From the NCBI GenBank assembly GCA_933207985.1, contig OW240918.1:20559602-20623601 (forward strand): a stretch of DNA of 64,000 nt, in the 5' to 3' direction. Position 1 is the stretch's first letter, and every line of letters starts with the position of its first letter. The position numbers were made by a program, and so were the translations under genes. This stretch comes from Pelobates cultripes (taxonomy: Eukaryota; Chordata; Amphibia; Anura; Pelobatidae). This document shows, piece by piece, positions 57,961 to 64,000 of the stretch. Below the pieces are notes generated by a model. That model was not told the DNA's origin. It ran no database searches and saw nothing but the letters and a program-made list of their open reading frames with translations.

Positions 57961-59365
57961 TCTTTTCTTTAAGCATATTTAGTTTATTATCACACTACTG
58001 ATTTATAGTGAAGGTCAGTGCACACATTTTGTGTTAAATAAAAAAAAAATGGCTACTTTGTAAGGGCAGCCAAGCCATACATCGGAATAGTGGGAAAAAC
58101 AGCACACTCTAAAAGGAATGCTGTGATCACCCCTTTGGTTCTAAAAATGTAATTATTTTGTTCCAAATGTACCAATAAAAAAAGTTTTAACCTTAAAAAT
58201 ATTTCCCCCAAAATTCAACAAGACGTCTTTTTTTTGGGTCCTGCAGCACCATTTCCAAACTGCTTCATCACTGAGTCCCAAATTTGGAACTTCAAATGTG
58301 ATACGTTAAACATCTAACTATACCAAGCAGATTGCAACTATCCTTTCTAATTAGGAATCACGCAGTTACAAAATAACCTGTCATTTTGATCGAGCAAAAA
58401 CAATCTGTCTGCCAAAAATGTTGAACTATAATTCTTAAAAATAATAATCTTCTATCCAGTGAACACACTACTTTGTTTGATATACTGTCTTATTGGAAAC
58501 CTAATTTGCTTTCAGCTGTAGAGACAACACGTAACATACGTTTCTATGATTAATTTCCTTGGAAATATGAATAATTAGTAGAAGTGGACCATTTCCTTGG
58601 ATGGATTATTAAGTTTGCAATAAATGTTGAAGATTATACACCCATCCCTTTGAAGTGGTAAAGAGAAAAAGGCTCAAGTGTAGGTTTTGATGCTAACATA
58701 CAGAGAGAAGTCTCCAAGGTTCCCTGGTGTATAGAGGATTAGTCTGATGCTATAAGTAACTCATAGAAAGCAGTTATCCACCACCACCACCACCTGTGCT
58801 ATGGTTCTTGTGTTGTATGTTAAATACTGGAACAGTGCATATTGGCCCCATCCTACTACAGCCCTGTACACAGACTCAAACCACCAGAAGCACTGCTGAC
58901 ACAGCATTGTTTGTAGGTTTGTAGAGATGTCAAATCACTGAAACATTGTCAGGTTTAGTATATCTACAAATGGACATGATTCTACTCTGTACCTCCAAAC
59001 TTAATCATGGCTGACACACACAACTGAGTTACCTTGCTATTGCTATACAAATCCATTTTAACATCCCATTGTAACCCTTGAAAAAGAGCAGTCAGCTATG
59101 TAATTCTCTACGGGGTAAAATAATTCAGTTGCTTAGCTATAAAATTATAAAACAATTCTGACAATTCTGAACATGCATCTTAAACCAAGTATTTTATTTT
59201 ACCATGAATGCTAACCCATATCATATTTGTGCATGTGTCATCATTTTGATGACGACAAATGTTATCGTAGTCTGTTGCGATGTACAATCAGCAACATTGT
59301 AACTTCAGGTACCAGTACTAAGAATCTTAACCTGCTTTTTCACAATTACATTGCTAGCTAAAATA

Positions 59366-59600
59366 TTGGCTGATTGGGACAGTGGTAACATTGCTACCTT
59401 ATAACTAGGAAATACAGGTTCAAATCCTTGTCAGATCACCTCACCAGTAAGTGTCCCTGGGTAAGACACAAAATGATGTATATCAGTTTACCTGAAATTT
59501 CTCTTCATTTGTAAGCTTATTTGAGCAGGGCCTTCTTTATGTCCCTTTTCAACACCATCAGAATATGTTGGTGCTAAATAAAATCTAATAATAATATAAA
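59366..59600 (+). mobile_element. tRNA-derived SINE, copy 3
   Basis: Head GGCTGATTGGGACAGTGGTA (box-A-like) with box B GGTTCAAATCC at 59418-59428. Body GTGTCCCTGGGTAAGACAC, tail TTGTAAGCTTATTTGAGC, GGGCCTTCTTTATG and GTTGGTGCTAAATAAAATCT ending in AATAATAATA. It is the cleanest head-plus-tail copy in the window. Not a tRNA gene: no acceptor stem pairing and a long unrelated 3' body. Confidence 0.8.
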
Positions 59601-60094
59601 CCAATCAGATCGAAGTTGATGTCATTGTATGTCTGTGCTACATAATTACCATTGATGAGTAACAGGGTCTCTAAGCATGGCACACATCTAAGTTTTTTTG
59701 TTCAAATTCTTTTGATTTATGATACTTTCCCTTAATAGACCACCAAGAGGAGGGAGTGAATCCTTGACTTTCTTTAGCCTTTTTCGACAAAAAGGCGAGC
59801 TTCTTTATCAAGCTGAAGTTGCTACGATAATATACATAATACGGAAGTACCACTTACAAACACTTCAGCTACATCACTTAATGGTACATAAATAGACCGG
59901 AGGTTGTTTTTTTTGCTGTAAGCTAGAAGCTGAAGTATAGAGCTAAGTGTTGCATAACAGAGAAAGCACAAAAACAGCATACCATTGCGTGCACAATGGT
60001 AATATGTTAAAGATATCTAATGTATTAATTCACCAAGGTGTTACTCCAAGATATGTGACTTTATCATATACACTGTTGCAATTGACATTGCAGG

Positions 60095-60228
60095 AACTAA
60101 CGGTGCCTGGCAGGGGATAGGAAGTCGAACTGTTACAGCTGCGAACAGCTGGCACGTAATAGATAATTTAAGGGAAAGTGACCCTAATGTATAATTTTTA
60201 ACTGGAAAACTGTCAGGCACCATTACTT
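60095..60228. mobile_element. Possible short inverted-repeat element
   Basis: AACTAACGGTGCCTGGCAG and the inverse of CTGTCAGGCACCATTACTT pair over 19 bases with four mismatches, 134 bases end to end. No matching target duplication could be read, so this may be an eroded transposon or a chance palindrome. Confidence 0.35.
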
Positions 60229-62998
60229 CTAACAGGATCTGGCAGTAAACAGATAGGTTTATTGGGTATAATAAACACAAACTTCGAAAAGTGTTACATT
60301 GTTTGGAGAGCAAAAAAAGAATAAAAGGAATTATATTAAAAACAAATTCTTTTCAAGGTGTCATCTGCCCGATCTGACTTTTTGCTTTTTTTCAACGAAC
60401 AACTCGCGGAGATCGCTTCATTTTTACGTTCACAATCTGCTCAAATATTTCATTTTTACACATTTTCAGATAGCCACTTAAGACTTTTGATTTTGAAATT
60501 GATTGCCGCTGTGGAAATAGCAACGCTGATGAAGAAAAACGTGTTGTTTTATTTGGAAAATAGCGCATGATGGCAGTTTAGTTCGTTTTTTTTTGTGTTT
60601 TATGTTAACTTCATTTTCAAAAAAGAAGTTAACTTAAAGCTGTTAATGAAGATAAATAATTTCATAGAACCGTTTTCAGTGTGATATTGACCATAGCGAA
60701 AAAAAAAAAAAAAAAAACAACTAATGTGTTTATATGAAGATTCTACTTCTGCAATACAAAATGTAGAGGTGTGAAAAAACATGTTAATTTTGTGTTTGCA
60801 CTGTCAAACATTTTGCTGAAATCTATTGTTGAATGCTGCTTTGGCAACGTGTGCTGTTGTGACACCTACTTCTGCTGTTCTTGAGGTGTCTGTCAGCTAC
60901 ACACATATCCTGTTGCTTATATATACAGTAAGGGATAGAATTTGTTAGAGATAAACAATTCACTTCAATGTTCTTCCAGGCCTGCAGTCCAGACCAACGT
61001 GCCAACTATCTTCAGTTACCACTAATGTCAACTTCAAATTGGACAATGCAGATGTGTATCTGTGTGGTACAACTTTTCATGTGCCAGGACTTTGGAGAAC
61101 ATGTGAAATCACACTAAGGCAGAACCTGATGTTCCAATGCCTTTAAAAGTGTTGGTCTGTAGGACAAATACCCAGAGATCCAAATTAAGAAAATGGCTTT
61201 AGAAGCACATACTCATTATACTAGGAAAGTGGGATTGGCAAATTAAGATCACATTATTACAGGTCCCACAGTCAATTCTTGGAGATGTTGGTTGACTTGT
61301 GTCATGTTATGAGACCTCCCATATATTGCCACCTGGTCGAACATTGCACTATAGTTTGCCAATTTGGTTGGCACCGATCCAATCACGAGACAATATTTTA
61401 AACTGGTCATGTTCAATTTTCCAAATTGATTGGAGCAGGACCTGTTTTTTTTTTCTTGTGTGGCCCTCAATAAAAGAGAATCAATTTCACTTGTATAGTT
61501 GTTGTAATTCAGCCTAGAACACTTTTTTTATTTTTATCTTGTTGTAGTGAGTTGGTTTATACAGTCAATCAGTGACAGAATCTCTTTCCCTGCTGATCAC
61601 CAATTGTCTGCACAGTGCTCTAATTTAGCTAAGGGAAAGTTACTTCTTATTTATTTATGTATATATTTATTGCTTACTGAAATAATTTATATTATGTGCA
61701 GTGATGCAATTAATCTACTTTCCGTATCCCAAATGCATCAAATTCTCGTTGCAGTCATTACAGAAAGGACAGTTTGCTTCTTAAACAAAAATATATATAT
61801 ATAAAAAAACAACAACAAAATCCTACAAATAAAAAAAAGAACATTATGTTCGAGTCGCATTTGTTTATAAGCAAAATACAAGGCTTGCAGGTTTGGTACG
61901 TTTTATAACTTAATGCTAAATTACACACATTAATTTGACGTTGCAATAAAAAGGAGGTTTAAATACTAATGTATTTTTTTGTTTTAAACAAACAATCAAT
62001 GTACATTAATAACCATAATAGTTTTTTTGGCAATTATCCATTCATTTGGTCCATCTTGTCAACTCCAACAAACTCATCAGTGATACACAATAAAGTAACC
62101 ACAACCCATAAGTAAGAACGATTTCAAATATACTGAATTACCGACTTCCAACGTTATTGACAGACTGAAAGTTTGGTCCTGTCCCCCCGTTTGCATTTGT
62201 ACATTACAATGGTTTTTGTTTGCACTGTGTGTTTTGTTCAAGTACTTATGTTATTACACTAATGAGGTGATGAATGTATTAACCTTTGATACAGGTGACT
62301 AACTTCCCCAAATAGCGAACAGAACACTATGTAAATTGCAAACAGACACGCATCATTACCCCGTGTGATATCAAATCTACCTGCCTTTAAAAACGCACAG
62401 TATCTAAAGGTCCTGCATTGAAAAGGCTTCTGGGATATCTAAGGAATGCTGGTGTTGACTAGTCTGCGAATGTTTCTTCTTACACTAATTATTTGTTGAT
62501 TTTAAAAAAATATCAGAAAAAAAAGGAAATTAAAAAAATAAAAATGACATTTTTAAATCTCCGGATGGGAATCGGGTGCAAAACAAAATAAACGGAAATA
62601 ATGGATAGAGACTCAAGAAACATAATTCAATTCTTGCTACCTCTCCAGCCAAAGCATTACCCATTGCTGTAGTGAAAGTGTACTGATGCATTTAGCTTCT
62701 CTCTGTATTCTCCTGGGTAAATGAATCAGCTGTAATCTGATAAAAGTAGTGTTTTCTAACATTCCCTTAGCCCACAAGAAGCATGAATAGGACAAGCATG
62801 GCGAATGTAAATGCACAGAGACAAATTTGGGTTCCCCCTCTGAGCTACATGAGGAATAGCATGTTTCTTTACATTGGAATCAACAATGATCTAAATTCAC
62901 ACAGAGGACATTGTTCTGTTACTGTCTGAGTGTATCCAGTGTTTTTGTCCACACCACCCCCAAAGGGTTAATCTGCCACTGTTACAGAGGAGCTACAG

Positions 62999-63195
62999 AT
63001 CTATCTATCTGTCTGTCTGTCTACATATCTGTTTGTCTGTGTCTGCCTGTCTGTGTCTGTCTGTCCGTCCACATATCTGTCTGTCTGTGTATGTCTATCT
63101 GTCTGGCCGTCCACACATCTGTCTGTCCACATATCTGTTTGTCTGTGTCTGTCTGTCTGTCCGTCCACATATATGTCTGTCTGTCTATCTATCGA
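62999..63195. repeat. TCTG/TCTA tetranucleotide microsatellite with CCACATAT interruptions
   Basis: Runs of CTGTCTGTCTGTC alternate with CCGTCCACATATCTG about every 30-60 bases, ending in CTATCTATC. Three overlapping frames over it encode cysteine/valine/leucine-rich periodic peptides, which is expected of such repeats and not evidence of a gene. Confidence 0.85.
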
Positions 63196-63439
63196 ATTTA
63201 TCTATCCAGCCAAACACATCCAATTATTAATTTAGCATTCTTTTTTATTCAATGCAAATTCAATCAAAGGTCAGTCCTACCCCGGTTAACAAATTAAGCA
63301 AACTAATTACTAATTATAGTGACATCGACAAACATTGCTCCAAACCAGTGCAGAGCAGAGATGTATGGGAAAATGAATTAAAAGGTAACTTATTCAGTGT
63401 CACTTTTACATATTTATAGTTTTAAAAATTAGTCAAAAT

Positions 63440-63760
63440 TTATGTCCTGAGGTTGCACCTACAGGGAGCCAGATGTGTGCCTTCTGCATGTGACCTAAGA
63501 TAGGCCTGGAGCAACAACTGGATAATTTCTCGCTCATCCTCCACACCGTCGATCGCGGCGGCTTTGTGAGGTGAGAGAATCTGACAGCGCAAAATCTCCA
63601 GGGCAGAACTTTCCAGTCAAGTGGATCAGTGGACTAAAAATCTCTTATGAATAGTCATTAGGCCTTCATTACAAACCCCTCACAACCCAGTTCTCTCTTT
63701 GCAACCAAATGCCTTTTGTCATCTTCACAAGGTGCATCATTTAATTACCAATTGATTTCT
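63440..63760. promoter_or_regulatory. Candidate conserved element with a CpG-rich core and possible plus-strand splice donor
   Basis: The core CACCGTCGATCGCGGCGGCT (63545-63564) holds several CpGs in an otherwise CpG-poor intron, and is followed by TTTGTGAG|GTGAGA, a good donor on the plus strand (63570|63571). Flanks include CTCATGAATAG-like and CATTTAATTACCAATTG words. It could be a conserved element or an exon of an antisense or alternative transcript. No family match is recognised. Confidence 0.3.
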
Positions 63761-64000
63761 TTATATATGACAACATGTCAGATAGCAAAATACAGAGTAT
63801 CTCCCTAAGGGCTAAAAGTCTGTTAACTATCAGCATGCCAGATGAATGCGTTTAGCTAGAAGATCGTTACTCGCTCTGCTGTACAATTACAATATCAGGC
63901 TTTCCTGCATATATCATTAAGGACTAGGAATTCACAATGGCAGAAATAATTTTACTGTATGGTAAGTGGTAACCTGGCTCCGATACTGTCCTTGTAACTA

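Larger units (their letters stand above)
26733..64000 (-). other. ZEB2 intron 2 (at least 37.3 kb, continues past the window)
   Basis: No exon was found between exon 3 and the right edge; exon 2 (about 70 coding bases in mammals) was searched for by its basic K/R-rich coding pattern and not seen. Recognised contents are listed separately. Stretches in which I see no repeat family, gene or RNA: 26740-30590, 32060-35990, 38800-41000, 44100-45780, 48320-50550, 56350-57700, 57970-59360, 60240-62990 and 63200-63440. These are A/T-rich with scattered homopolymer runs and small eroded fragments. A very large intron 2 is usual for ZEB2 in vertebrates and is known to carry enhancers. Confidence 0.75.

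Noticed and set aside
60358..60570. 70-codon plus-strand frame
   Set aside because: Hydrophobic peptide with no recognised family and no supporting promoter or splice context; not reported as a gene.
62911..63297. 128-residue cysteine-rich plus-strand protein
   Set aside because: Most of it is translated TCTG/TCTA microsatellite.

Overview
The window is vertebrate genomic DNA carrying most of one gene, ZEB2 (SIP1/ZFHX1B), on the minus strand. Eight coding exons with GT-AG borders and mutually compatible phases can be joined into about 1,163 residues of the two-handed zinc-finger/homeodomain repressor. They correspond to exons 3 to 10 of the ten-exon mammalian gene. The window cuts the last exon before its stop codon. 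The start-codon exon (exon 2) and the non-coding first exon were not found and should lie beyond base 64000, so the whole window is probably intragenic.

The repeats suggest an amphibian, most likely a frog. They include short elements flanked by TTAA with CCCCTTAAGG-type ends, AAAGGGACACTATAG-type DNA-transposon derivatives, tRNA-derived SINEs sharing a 3' tail with a CR1-group LINE, and many hAT- and Tc1/mariner-derived fragments. Species was not determined.

Layout, left to right (reverse of transcription): exon 10 (1-487, partial), intron 9 with a CA-rich repeat, exon 9 (3228-3408), intron 8 with transposon fragments, exon 8 (5612-7590, over half of the protein), intron 7 with a 60-bp minisatellite, exon 7 (9770-9878), intron 6, exon 6 (13668-13882), intron 5, exon 5 (14742-14930), intron 4, exon 4 (15915-15986), intron 3 (10.5 kb, with a Tc1-like relic and a hAT fold-back element), exon 3 (26475-26732), then at least 37 kb of intron 2. 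Intron 2 holds LINE and SINE remnants, a 31-bp satellite array with a mariner-like insertion, hammerhead-like retroelement debris, and low-repeat stretches that look like candidate regulatory elements.

The exons build an N-terminal acidic region, an N-terminal finger cluster (exons 6-8), a Smad-binding and homeodomain-like middle with CtBP motifs (exon 8), a C-terminal finger cluster (exons 9-10) and an acidic tail. No second protein-coding gene, rRNA or functional tRNA was found. Other open frames are antisense shadows, repeat-driven or transposon relics. Names of repeat families rest on recognised termini and encoded peptides, not on a database search.
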